Assembly: GCA_964556005.1 (NCBI GenBank)
Contig: CAZKUR010000124.1
Span: 1-9,229 of the forward strand
Reading direction: 5' to 3'
Length of the DNA stretch: 9,229 bases
Origin: CAZKUR01 sp964556005
GTDB lineage: Bacteria > Bacteroidota > Ignavibacteria > Ignavibacteriales > Ignavibacteriaceae
In this document: in pieces, positions 1-6,086 of the stretch
Position numbering within the stretch: position 1 is the stretch's first letter
How the letters are laid out: each line of letters opens with the position of its first letter
Notes under the pieces: generated by a model
What the model was told of the DNA's origin: nothing
Databases searched by the model: none
Seen by the model: the letters and a program-made list of their open reading frames with translations, nothing else
Translations under genes and position numbers: made by a program

Positions 1-51
1 AAAATAAATACAACTAAATAATTTAATTGTACTGATATTTTTAAATAATTA

Positions 52-189
52 TTATATGAATTTTAATCGATTTGGCTTGATTTTAAGAAATGAAATTCCT
101 TGAAAAGAAAAATTGAATGCGAAATTTACCGAAAATCTCGAATAAAAATTTGAGTCCCCTCTTACTGCACTATTATTATCCCGTACCAT
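52..189 (-). CDS. Possible small protein of 45 residues with a beta-strand-like pattern
   Basis: An ATG at 189-187 opens a 45-codon frame ending in TAA at 54-52. A GGGAG run lies five bases upstream of the ATG, which is a reasonable Shine-Dalgarno. The product is rich in Asn, Ser and Phe. Its middle (about residues 18-31, RFSVNFAFNFSFQG) alternates polar and hydrophobic residues like an outer-membrane beta strand. There is no signal peptide and no recognised family. The in-frame stop upstream is at 210-208, so the whole open frame is only 51 codons, which could arise by chance in DNA this AT-rich. It may be a small gene, the remnant of a larger beta-rich protein gene, or chance. Confidence 0.2.
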   Translation of the reverse strand: MVRDNNSAVRGDSNFYSRFSVNFAFNFSFQGISFLKIKPNRLKFI

Positions 190-347
190 ATTGACTCCCG
201 CAGAAATTTAATTTAATAATCACTGTTAAAATAGAAAAAAAATCAAAAGCAAGCGAATCTAAAAAAAGATAAGGATATTTTTTTGTTAAGTCATTTAATT
301 AGTCTAATATTCACTATTTATTCAATTCGATTTCGGAGCAAAAATTA

Positions 348-425
348 ATGATTTATGATTTTGTTTTTTTAACTGATGGCCATAATTTAAAGTTAATCTT
401 CGCTTTTCAAATTCAAACGCTTTGA
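348..425 (+). CDS. Possible small protein of 25 residues
   Basis: ATG at 348 to TGA at 423-425 gives 25 codons, preceded by GGAG at 335-338 with a nine-base spacer, which is good Shine-Dalgarno geometry. The product is hydrophobic with no charged cluster, and I recognise no family. About 40 bases after the stop, a weak stem (466-480, loop TATA) runs into a T-rich tract at 481-490, which could terminate a short transcript. The frame is short enough to be chance. No clear promoter was found. Confidence 0.2.
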   Translation: MIYDFVFLTDGHNLKLIFAFQIQTL

Positions 426-465
426 GTTCTTAATTCGGAAAATTCAAAGTAGGAAGCATTATATC

Positions 466-490
466 AGTGCTATAGCGGCTTTATTTTTTT
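466..490 (+). terminator. Weak hairpin plus T-run
   Basis: AGTGC at 466-470 can pair with GCGGCT at 475-480, with one bulge and one G-T pair, around a TATA loop. The stem is followed by TTATTTTTTT at 481-490. It resembles a poor intrinsic terminator for plus-strand transcription. A second set of imperfect inverted repeats follows: GGC/GCC at 497-505, and TTCC/GGAA at 507-517 around a three-base loop. The patch may instead be a degenerate repeat. Confidence 0.2.
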
Positions 491-612
491 GCTGTTGGCA
501 TAGCCGTTCCTATGGAATAATGTACGAATGATTTTTATTTATATTATATTTAATTCCAGTGTCGGAAAGAAATTTAGCTATATTGAGTAGGTCAATAAAT
601 AAATTTTGCGGG

Positions 613-618
613 TATAAT
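613..618 (+). promoter_or_regulatory. Possible -10 box for the FAA-hydrolase gene
   Basis: A perfect TATAAT at 613-618 would put a transcription start near 625, about 33 bases before the ATG at 658. A Bacteroidota-style TATATTTG also lies at 619-626. No matching upstream element sits at proper spacing for either: TTGAG at 583-587 is too far and TTTG at 605-608 is too close. In DNA this AT-rich, a lone TATAAT is weak evidence. Confidence 0.25.
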
Positions 619-657
619 TATATTTGTAATTATTTATATAACTTTTACGGACTTATA

Positions 658-1314
658 ATGAAAAAAGCACATCTCAGAAACAGCAGTAAAGAATATAACG
701 TGGGGAAAATTGTTTGCGTTGGAAGAAACTACGCCGAACATGCAAAAGAACTTGGCAATGAAGTGCCTAAAAAACCTGTCCTGTTTCTCAAACCTTCATC
801 GGCTGTAATTTATTCGGATGAAGAAATTATATACCCGGATTTTTCCTCGAATTTACATCATGAAGTTGAACTGGTTCTGTTGATTGGCAAAGAATTAAAA
901 AATGCAGACATCAATGAATCTAAAGATGCTATTGCCGGTTACGGTGTCGGACTGGATATGACATTGAGAGATCTTCAAAATGAATTTAAGAAAAAAGGAG
1001 ATCCGTGGACGGTTTCCAAATGCTTCGATACTTCTGCCGTAATCTCGGATTTTGTCTCATCTAAAGAATATAATTTAACTCTCGATGAAGAAATCTCTCT
1101 TAAAGTAAATGACGTCGTTAGACAAAAAGAAAAACTGAATAAAATGATTTTTAATCCCATTCAAATAGTTGAGTATATTTCTTCAATGATGACGCTTGAG
1201 GAAGGAGATTTGGTTTTTACGGGAACTCCTGCCGGCGTAAGTGCGGTTAATAAAGGCGACAAGTTATCTGCGGAGATTGAAGGGATTGCTAAGATTTCCT
1301 GCCGTGTGGTTTAA
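658..1314 (+). CDS. Fumarylacetoacetate hydrolase (FAA) family protein, acylpyruvase-like
   Basis: This 218-residue protein has the short single-domain FAA-hydrolase fold of the YcgM/FAHD1 type, a Mg- or Mn-dependent cytosolic family that hydrolyses acylpyruvates such as fumarylpyruvate or decarboxylates oxaloacetate. Visible signatures are the N-terminal VCVGRNYAEHAKE (residues 19-31), the metal-site HHEVE with Glu69 and Glu71, Asp100 in GLDMTLRDLQ, Lys121 in SKCFD and the closing FTGTPAGV near 187-194. The length matches YcgM (about 219 residues). The frame stays open upstream to a GTG at 559, but family proteins begin just before the VCVGRNY block, so I chose the ATG at 658. No Shine-Dalgarno is visible. 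It is the only plus-strand gene and converges on ruvA, so it is unrelated in transcription to the repair cluster. The exact substrate cannot be told from sequence. Confidence 0.93.
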   Translation: MKKAHLRNSSKEYNVGKIVCVGRNYAEHAKELGNEVPKKPVLFLKPSSAVIYSDEEIIYPDFSSNLHHEVELVLLIGKELKNADINESKDAIAGYGVGLDMTLRDLQNEFKKKGDPWTVSKCFDTSAVISDFVSSKEYNLTLDEEISLKVNDVVRQKEKLNKMIFNPIQIVEYISSMMTLEEGDLVFTGTPAGVSAVNKGDKLSAEIEGIAKISCRVV

Positions 1315-1657
1315 GGTTATATTATATAGATATTCGTTAATTCAAAAATGATCTGCTAATATTAAATCATCCTAAGTTTAAATATTACCTAATTATAAAA
1401 ATTAGGATAAGGTAATAAGGTGAATGTCTGCAGGGTGGTGCTTTGGTACTAAGGTTATAAAAATAAATAAGGTTACATTTTCTTAGAAAAATTAGAAATG
1501 ACTTGAGATAAGCTATTAAACACAAATGGACAAGAAAAACTTTAGATGCAAGAATGAAGAGAAAAACATTTTACCTTATTACATTATTTTTCATTAATTA
1601 GTAAAAAATAATTGGGGAGTTAAAAGAATCAAGTAAAACTTATCTATCAATTTGAAA
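1315..1657. other. Convergent intergenic region with short repeats
   Basis: The region lies between the ends of the FAA-hydrolase gene and ruvA. It holds a stem CCTAATT (1388-1394) / AATTAGG (1400-1406) with a five-base loop, but no T-tract follows on either strand, so it is not a convincing intrinsic terminator. The octamer TAAGGTTA occurs at 1312, 1450 and 1468. The ten-base GTAATAAGGT at 1412-1421 recurs inverted at 1573-1582. Two tiny frames (20 codons at 1424, 23 codons at 1526) have no credible ribosome site. Otherwise nothing is recognisable. Confidence 0.5.
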
Positions 1658-2236
1658 TCACCTCGTTAACTGGTTAAGTGCGCTTTTTATTAAATCCTCT
1701 AAAGTAGTTTGCGGATTGTTTGTTAGGATTTCTCTTACAGCTTTTTCCGAAACATTGAAGTTATAGCCTAAAGTGGTCAATGCGGCGATTGCTTCATTCT
1801 TCATACTGTACGTTACAATTTCTCCTTCGGCAGTTATTTTATCGACTTTGGTCCTGAGTTCGAGTACCAATCTTTCCGCGGTTTTTCTTCCAATCCCGGG
1901 AATTGCAACTATCCTCGAAACATCGCCTGATTGAATTGCATTCTTTAAATCATCGACTTGAATACCGGATAAAATGCTTAATGCAATTTTAGGCCCGATT
2001 CCGCTGATTGAAATCAGAAGTTCAAACATTTCTTTTTCCGATTCAGAATAAAATCCAAATAATGTGATGCTGTCTTCTTTTACCTGTGTGTGAATGAAAA
2101 GCGATACTGTTTCTTTCTCTGAAATTTTATCGAAAGTATTAATCGATATATTAACAAGGTAACCAACGCCGTTTGCATCAACAATAATTTTCGTTGGCTT
2201 GGATGAAATGATTTTGCCGGTTAGAAAGCCTATCAT
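1658..2236 (-). CDS. ruvA: Holliday junction branch migration protein RuvA
   Basis: RuvA binds four-way DNA junctions as a tetramer and loads the RuvB helicase for branch migration in recombinational repair. The 192 residues are near the usual length of about 200. Domain I (OB fold, about 1-63) starts with MIGFLTGKI and carries the acidic-pin pair Glu54-Asp55 in VKEDSITLFGF. Domain II has two helix-hairpin-helix motifs, ISGIGPKIAL (about 77-86) and IPGIGRKTAERL (about 112-123), which contact the DNA backbone. Domain III (about 145-192, NEAIAALTTLGY) is the RuvB-binding three-helix module. The frame opens at a TTG four codons earlier, but the family's MIGxLxGK start favours ATG at 2236. There is no Shine-Dalgarno. 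It follows ruvC by 189 bases and ends the minus-strand cluster; ruvB is not in the window. Confidence 0.97.
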   Translation of the reverse strand: MIGFLTGKIISSKPTKIIVDANGVGYLVNISINTFDKISEKETVSLFIHTQVKEDSITLFGFYSESEKEMFELLISISGIGPKIALSILSGIQVDDLKNAIQSGDVSRIVAIPGIGRKTAERLVLELRTKVDKITAEGEIVTYSMKNEAIAALTTLGYNFNVSEKAVREILTNNPQTTLEDLIKSALNQLTR

Positions 2237-2237
2237 A

Positions 2238-2303
2238 ATAATTAACAATTAAAAATTTATAATTAACAATTTCTTTAAAAGTAGTAATCTTAAAATTAAC
2301 AAT
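2238..2303. repeat. Repeated AATTAACAAT motif before ruvA
   Basis: The 13-mer ATAATTAACAATT occurs at 2238-2250 and 2259-2271, with a third core copy AATTAACAAT at 2294-2303. The copies sit directly upstream of the ruvA start, so they fall in its untranslated leader. They look like low-complexity AT-rich filler, although a role in ruvA leader structure or binding is possible. No function is assigned. Confidence 0.5.
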
Positions 2304-2374
2304 GAAGCAATAAAACAATTTGATAAATCAATACTAAAATTAAAAATATAATTACTCAAATTTATTTGTCATCC

Positions 2375-2428
2375 AATCTTTAAATTTCTCAATCTTTCAA
2401 CTTAATCTTTCAGCCTTTTAATCTTTCA
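2375..2428. repeat. Four copies of AATCTTTCA after ruvC
   Basis: AATCTTTCA or a one-base variant occurs at 2375, 2391, 2404 and 2420, spaced 16, 13 and 16 bases. Read on the gene strand these are TGAAAGATT units that start within the ruvC stop codon and continue downstream. It is an irregular short-unit direct repeat in the ruvC-ruvA gap. There is no stem, so it is not an ordinary terminator. Confidence 0.6.
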
Positions 2429-2965
2429 ATTATTAAGAACCCTTTCCGGGAACTGTTCGATAAAACTTTTCCAATCTTTACTTCTCTTTGCAGGCATTTT
2501 CATTCTAAATGCATGGCAGATTGAAACTGCAAGAGCATCCGATTCGTCGAATCTCATTTTTTCATTCTTTAACGAAAGAAGAGTCCTAATCATAAAATTA
2601 ACCTGCTCTTTGGATGCCGAGCCTCTTCCGACTACCGACTTTTTAATTTCCCTGGGAGAATATTCATTAAGCGAAAGTTTATTTTGTTTAGCAGCTAAAA
2701 TACAAACGCCTCTTGCATAACCGATCTTCATCGCCGACTGTACATTCTTTCCGTAAAATGCACTTTCGATTGCGAATTCATCGGGTTTATATAAACGTAT
2801 TATTCTTACCAGCTCTTTATAAATTAATTCAAGCTTTTCAGGTAGGTCTAATGAAGATGCTAATTTGATATGCCCGTTGTGAATTCGTTTGAGTGAATTG
2901 CCGTCAAAATTAATTATGCCGAAGCCGGTATAATTCGTACCCGGATCAACTCCAAGAATTATCAT
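2426..2965 (-). CDS. ruvC: Holliday junction resolvase RuvC (crossover junction endodeoxyribonuclease)
   Basis: RuvC is the dimeric, Mg-dependent RNase-H-fold nuclease that nicks opposite strands of a Holliday junction after RuvAB migration. The 179 residues are a normal length. All four acidic catalytic residues are visible: Asp7 in LGVDPGTNYTGFG, Glu67 in FAIESAFYGKN, and Asp140 and Asp143 in RFDESDALAVSICH. The YGKN loop and the conserved EYSPREIKKSVVGRGSASKEQV segment (about 101-122) are intact. The start is ATG 2965, immediately before the first beta strand, with no Shine-Dalgarno. yebC lies 36 bases upstream and ruvA 189 bases downstream, the common yebC-ruvC-ruvA order. A short direct repeat begins at the stop codon. 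Nothing suggests decay. Confidence 0.97.
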   Translation of the reverse strand: MIILGVDPGTNYTGFGIINFDGNSLKRIHNGHIKLASSLDLPEKLELIYKELVRIIRLYKPDEFAIESAFYGKNVQSAMKIGYARGVCILAAKQNKLSLNEYSPREIKKSVVGRGSASKEQVNFMIRTLLSLKNEKMRFDESDALAVSICHAFRMKMPAKRSKDWKSFIEQFPERVLNN

Positions 2966-3001
2966 TTAACTTTCGTATGTGAATTTCAAAAAATCAAAAT
3001 T

Positions 3002-3727
3002 TTATTCGACAAAATCAGCATTCGAATAAACGTTCTGAACATCATCGCAGTCTTCCAGGCCTTCAATACACTTCATTACTTTTTCTGCATCGTCACCCTC
3101 GACCGCAATTGTATTTTTAGCAATCCATTGAAGCGATGCATTTTCAATATTTATATCACTTTCGATAAGAGCTTTTCTTACCGATTCAAAACTTTCGATG
3201 GGAGTTGTTATTTCAAAAAATTCCTCTTCGGCACTTAAATCTTCGGCTCCGGCATCCAATATAATTGCCATAATATCGTCTTCGCTTTTATCTTGTTTAG
3301 GCAAAGTAATGATGCCTTTTTTATCAAACATCCACGAAACAGAACCGGCTTCTCCCAAAGCACCGCCATACTTTACGAAGATATGACGAACCTCGGCAAC
3401 AGTCCTGTTTTTATTATCTGTTGCGACTTCACAAAGAACGGCTACACCTCCGTGTGCATAACCCTCATAAGTCAATTCATGAAAGCTTACCCCCTCAAGT
3501 TCACCGGTAGCTTTCTTGATTGCCCTTTCGATATTATCAGTCGGCATGTTTGCGGCTTTAGCGTTATCGACGGCCAATCTCAAACGCGGGTTGCCTTCAG
3601 GGTCGCCGCCGCCCTGTCTTGCAGCGATTGTTAGCTCTTTAATTAATTTTGTAAACAGCTTTCCGCGTTTAGCGTCGAGGACTGCTTTTTTCCTTTTAAT
3701 TGTGGCCCACTTTGAATGACCTGACAT
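3002..3727 (-). CDS. yebC: YebC/PmpR family regulatory or translation factor
   Basis: This 241-residue protein matches the YebC/TACO1 family along its length. It opens with MSGHSKWATIKRKKAVLDAK, followed by RGKLFTKLIKELTIAARQGG and GNPRLRLAVDNAKAANMPTDNI, the helical N-terminal domain that is the family hallmark. The YEGYAHGGVAVLCEVATDN segment (about 85-103) and GSVSWMFDKKG (about 127-137) are also typical. The family was first described as DNA-binding transcriptional regulators. Later work ties members to translation, helping ribosomes through proline-rich stretches, so the name alone does not settle the role here. It is cytosolic. ATG 3727 is preceded by AGGAG nine bases upstream, overlapping the recJ stop. 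It sits 12 bases after recJ and 36 bases before ruvC, most likely in one operon. Confidence 0.95.
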   Translation of the reverse strand: MSGHSKWATIKRKKAVLDAKRGKLFTKLIKELTIAARQGGGDPEGNPRLRLAVDNAKAANMPTDNIERAIKKATGELEGVSFHELTYEGYAHGGVAVLCEVATDNKNRTVAEVRHIFVKYGGALGEAGSVSWMFDKKGIITLPKQDKSEDDIMAIILDAGAEDLSAEEEFFEITTPIESFESVRKALIESDINIENASLQWIAKNTIAVEGDDAEKVMKCIEGLEDCDDVQNVYSNADFVE

Positions 3728-3736
3728 AGTTGTAAG

Positions 3737-3741
3737 CTCCT
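3737..3741 (-). promoter_or_regulatory. Shine-Dalgarno of yebC overlapping the recJ stop codon
   Basis: On the gene strand AGGAG lies nine bases before the yebC ATG, and its first two bases are part of the recJ TAG at 3742-3740. Most other genes here lack a Shine-Dalgarno, so this points to strong or coupled translation of yebC from the recJ message. Confidence 0.7.
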
Positions 3742-5458
3742 AATTGTTATCTTTCACTTTTATATCTTTTATTTTGAACTGAGGGAACACTCTACCATCC
3801 CTCGTACTTTTATCTATTGTATAAACTATATCAAAAGGAGTATGATCTTTCGATATAAGATCACAGTACTCTCCCATATTGAATCCAATACAATCAAAAA
3901 CTTTGTCCGAATTATTTTGCTTTAAAGTAACCAGCAAATGATTAGTTCCTACTATTCGCGGAGGAAATGTTACATTAACGTCCTCCGATAAAAAAACCGG
4001 TCTCATATTCTGCGGCCCGAAAGGTGAAAATTGTTCAAGAATTCTTAAAAACTTAACTGTTATTTCCGAAAATTTTAATTTAGAGTCAATATGTATTTCG
4101 GGAAGAAGATCCTCTACATTAACCATTTCCCTGACAATTTGATTAAATTTTGTTTTAAATTCTTCAATTTTATCAATTTCAACGGCTAAACCTGCTGCTG
4201 CCTGATGTCCGCCGAAATGAATCAGGAGATCTTCGCACTTCTCTAAAGCTTCATAAATATTTAAACTTGAAATACTTCTTGCCGAACCTTTTGCTACTCC
4301 GTCGATTGTAGTTAACATAATTGTAGGGCGGTAATATTTTTCAACAAGCCTCGAAGCGACAATTCCTATTACGCCCGGATGCCAGGATTCGTTATGTAAA
4401 ATTATTGCCAGTTCCTGATTTAAGTCGACTGAATTTTCTACTAATGCAAGTGCATCATCAAACGTATCGACATCTATTTTTCTCCGTTCATAATTTTCCG
4501 ATTCGAGTACATCGGCTAATTCCATTGCCTCTTTTTTATTATCCGTTATTAAAAGATTAACAGCTCTTTTTGCATCTCCCAATCTTCCGACTGCGTTAAT
4601 TCTCGGAGCAAGTATAAAAACGATTTGTCCGGATGTAAGATTCCCTTTTTCGATGTTACTTTTCTCAATTATTGCTTCGATGCCTGGCCTGGGATTTGTG
4701 TTAATTAATTTTAACCCTTCATTTACTAAAATTCTGTTTTCATCAACAATCGGAACTATATCCGCCGAACCTGCAAGCGCAACAAGATCGAGATGCTTAT
4801 AAACCATTTCTTTCCTGCCGATTCTTTCCGCAACACCCTGTGCAAGCTTGAATGCAACCCCGGCGCCTGATAAATAACCAAAGGGGTAAGTATCACCTGG
4901 TTTAAGAGGATCCAGAACTGCGTAAGCATCCGGCAGAGATTCCTTCGGCTGATGGTGATCGCAGATTATCAGATCGATCCCAAGCTTTTTTGCATAATCG
5001 GCTTCTTCCAATGCAGTAATTCCGCAGTCAACGGAAATTAGCAATTCAGTATTCTGACTTTTAACCACGTCAATTCCCGCAGTTGAAATACCGTAACCTT
5101 CTGTCAATCTTTGTGGGATATAAAAATCTACATTAGCTCCCAATTCTTTTAAAAACAAATATAGAAGGGCAGTTGCGCATGTACCGTCAACGTCATAGTC
5201 TCCGAACACGGTAATTTTTTGATTTTCGGTTAAAGCTTCAATTACTCTTGTAGTTGCCTCTTCCATTCCGTTCATTAAAAAAGGATCGTGGAGTGATTCC
5301 AAAGTAGGCCTGAAGAATTGCTTTGCTTCGAAGAAATTATTTACATTCCGTAAAATTAATAACCTAGCAAGAACTTCGGAGATGTTCAGTGAATCGGCCA
5401 GTAATTTTACGGAAATTTCATCCGCAACTTCATTTATTTTCCATCTCTTTGTGAGCAT
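3740..5458 (-). CDS. recJ: Single-stranded-DNA-specific exonuclease RecJ
   Basis: RecJ is the 5'-to-3' exonuclease of single-stranded DNA used in RecFOR recombination, mismatch repair and base-excision repair. At 572 residues it is close to E. coli RecJ (577). The DHH domain shows FGDYDVDGTCATALL (about 85-99), VDCGITALEEAD (143-154), the name motif CDHHQ (166-170), LVALAGSADIVP (225-236) and INAVGRLGDA (287-296). The DHHA1 domain shows SWHPGVIGIVASRLVE (358-373) and HFGGHQAAAGLAVE (414-427). The C-terminal OB-fold follows, including FSPFGPQNMRPVF (477-489). Metal-ligand Asp and His residues are all present. The start is ATG 5458, with no Shine-Dalgarno. It lies about 37 bases after the 3' end of rnpB, with no terminator between, and 12 bases before yebC. 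Confidence 0.97.
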   Translation of the reverse strand: MLTKRWKINEVADEISVKLLADSLNISEVLARLLILRNVNNFFEAKQFFRPTLESLHDPFLMNGMEEATTRVIEALTENQKITVFGDYDVDGTCATALLYLFLKELGANVDFYIPQRLTEGYGISTAGIDVVKSQNTELLISVDCGITALEEADYAKKLGIDLIICDHHQPKESLPDAYAVLDPLKPGDTYPFGYLSGAGVAFKLAQGVAERIGRKEMVYKHLDLVALAGSADIVPIVDENRILVNEGLKLINTNPRPGIEAIIEKSNIEKGNLTSGQIVFILAPRINAVGRLGDAKRAVNLLITDNKKEAMELADVLESENYERRKIDVDTFDDALALVENSVDLNQELAIILHNESWHPGVIGIVASRLVEKYYRPTIMLTTIDGVAKGSARSISSLNIYEALEKCEDLLIHFGGHQAAAGLAVEIDKIEEFKTKFNQIVREMVNVEDLLPEIHIDSKLKFSEITVKFLRILEQFSPFGPQNMRPVFLSEDVNVTFPPRIVGTNHLLVTLKQNNSDKVFDCIGFNMGEYCDLISKDHTPFDIVYTIDKSTRDGRVFPQFKIKDIKVKDNN

Positions 5459-5495
5459 AGAATTATTAAAGCAGCAGAAAAGAACGTATGAAATA

Positions 5496-5909
5496 TTTCA
5501 AAACCTGTAAGCCGAATTCTGTATCCCGGAACCGTTAAAAAACGGACAGGGACGGCAATTATTTGTCTTGTCTTGATGTTACCACCAAGCTCCAGCGGTT
5601 TACCCGGAAACCCTGCCTGACGGCATTCGAGCGAACAACTCTATTTCCACATAAGTGAAAACGGCTTCCTTATTTAACCTTGCTTCGGGTGGGGTTTACC
5701 ATGCCTTCAACATTACTGTTGAAGCGGTGGGCTCTTACCCCGCCTTTTCACCTTTACTCCGCCCTAAAGCGGAGAAGTTTATTTTCTGCGGCACTTTCCG
5801 TATCCTAAGCCTTAGGCTTAGAACCCCGGGCGTTACCCGGCACCCTGTTCTATGAAGTTCGGACTTTCCTCCTCCAATTTTAATTGGAAGCAATTGCCCG
5901 GTTTTAAAA
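5496..5909 (-). ncRNA. rnpB: RNase P RNA (bacterial type A)
   Basis: This is the catalytic RNA of RNase P, which removes 5' leaders from tRNA precursors. The signature GAGGAAAGTCC lies at 5871-5861 and the 3' signature ACAGAATTCGGCTTA at 5522-5508. P1 pairs 5900-5909 with 5496-5505, including one G-U. P2 pairs GGCAATT (5898-5892) with AATTGCC (5560-5554), and P3 is a hairpin at 5874-5887. In P4, CCGAA (5862-5858) pairs with TTCGG (5516-5512), where E. coli has CCGGG/CCCGG, a compensated change. The L15 hairpin at 5597-5612 keeps the GGU that binds the tRNA CCA end. P18 at 5572-5589 has a GTAA tetraloop. Total length is about 414 bases, and the exact ends are inferred from P1. An open frame on the plus strand at 5655-5855 is a shadow of this RNA. 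Confidence 0.96.
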
Positions 5910-5930
5910 ATATCAACATCCTTCTCTTGG

Positions 5931-5979
5931 ATTGCAGTCTTTCGAGTAGAATAGAATTGATTTTTTCATCAACTGCAAT
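5931..5979. repeat. Inverted repeat upstream of rnpB
   Basis: ATTGCAG (5931-5937) and CTGCAAT (5973-5979) are perfect inverted arms. Inside them lies a second stem, TTGAT (5957-5961) / ATCAA (5968-5972). The element sits 20-75 bases upstream of the rnpB 5' end. On the minus strand the distal arm supplies TTGCAG and the inner part TATTCT (5953-5948), with 19 bases between, a weak sigma70-like promoter match. It may be an operator over the rnpB promoter or a leader hairpin. Confidence 0.35.
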
Positions 5980-6041
5980 TCTGCTTGTTACATATTAAAA
6001 AACTTTAAAAAAAATTATTTAAATAATACAACTTAGTGAGG

Positions 6042-6049
6042 CAAATATA
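6042..6049 (-). promoter_or_regulatory. Possible Bacteroidota-type -7 box upstream of rnpB
   Basis: The minus strand reads TATATTTG, an exact match to the TAnnTTTG -7 consensus of Bacteroidota. The upstream -33 element would be CTG instead of TTG, 20 bases away. A start from here would give rnpB a leader of about 130 bases needing 5' processing. It is a candidate only. Confidence 0.25.
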
Positions 6050-6086
6050 ATAAATTACTTTACATAAGTCAGCATTTAAGTTTAAA

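Larger units (their letters stand above)
1..657. other. AT-rich intergenic region upstream of the FAA-hydrolase gene
   Basis: This stretch holds no long ORF on either strand and no recognisable RNA gene. It contains two short ORF candidates, at 52-189 minus and 348-425 plus, each with a Shine-Dalgarno-like purine run and each listed separately. It also has a small GC-richer patch at 466-517 with several short inverted repeats, and a perfect TATAAT at 613-618. The first bases may be the 3' flank of a gene outside the window, but nothing in the sequence shows which. Confidence 0.6.

Noticed and set aside
605..626. Bacteroidota-type promoter TTTG plus TATATTTG before the FAA-hydrolase gene
   Set aside because: The gap between the two boxes is only 10 bases, well short of the usual range of about 17-23.
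559..657. N-terminal extension of the FAA-hydrolase from GTG 559
   Set aside because: The added 33 residues have no family counterpart and are Tyr/Asn-rich translation of AT-rich DNA, while ATG 658 gives the normal length of 218 residues.
1384..1416. Terminator for the FAA-hydrolase gene or ruvA
   Set aside because: The CCTAATT/AATTAGG stem and the alternative ATTACC/GGTAAT pairing are not followed by a T-tract on either strand.
1424..1597. Two tiny plus-strand ORFs (1424-1486 and 1526-1597)
   Set aside because: The first has a purine run too close to its ATG and the second has none. Both are 23 codons or fewer, as expected by chance.
3198..3719. Plus-strand ORFs opposite yebC
   Set aside because: They are antisense shadows of a well-conserved gene and have no family signature or ribosome site.
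5655..5855. 66-codon plus-strand ORF
   Set aside because: It lies wholly inside the RNase P RNA gene on the opposite strand, so its openness reflects RNA structure and not coding.
6014..6027. Perfect 14-base palindrome ATTATTTAAATAAT
   Set aside because: It is composed only of A and T in a very AT-rich stretch, so chance is likely and no T-tract or gene end adjoins it.
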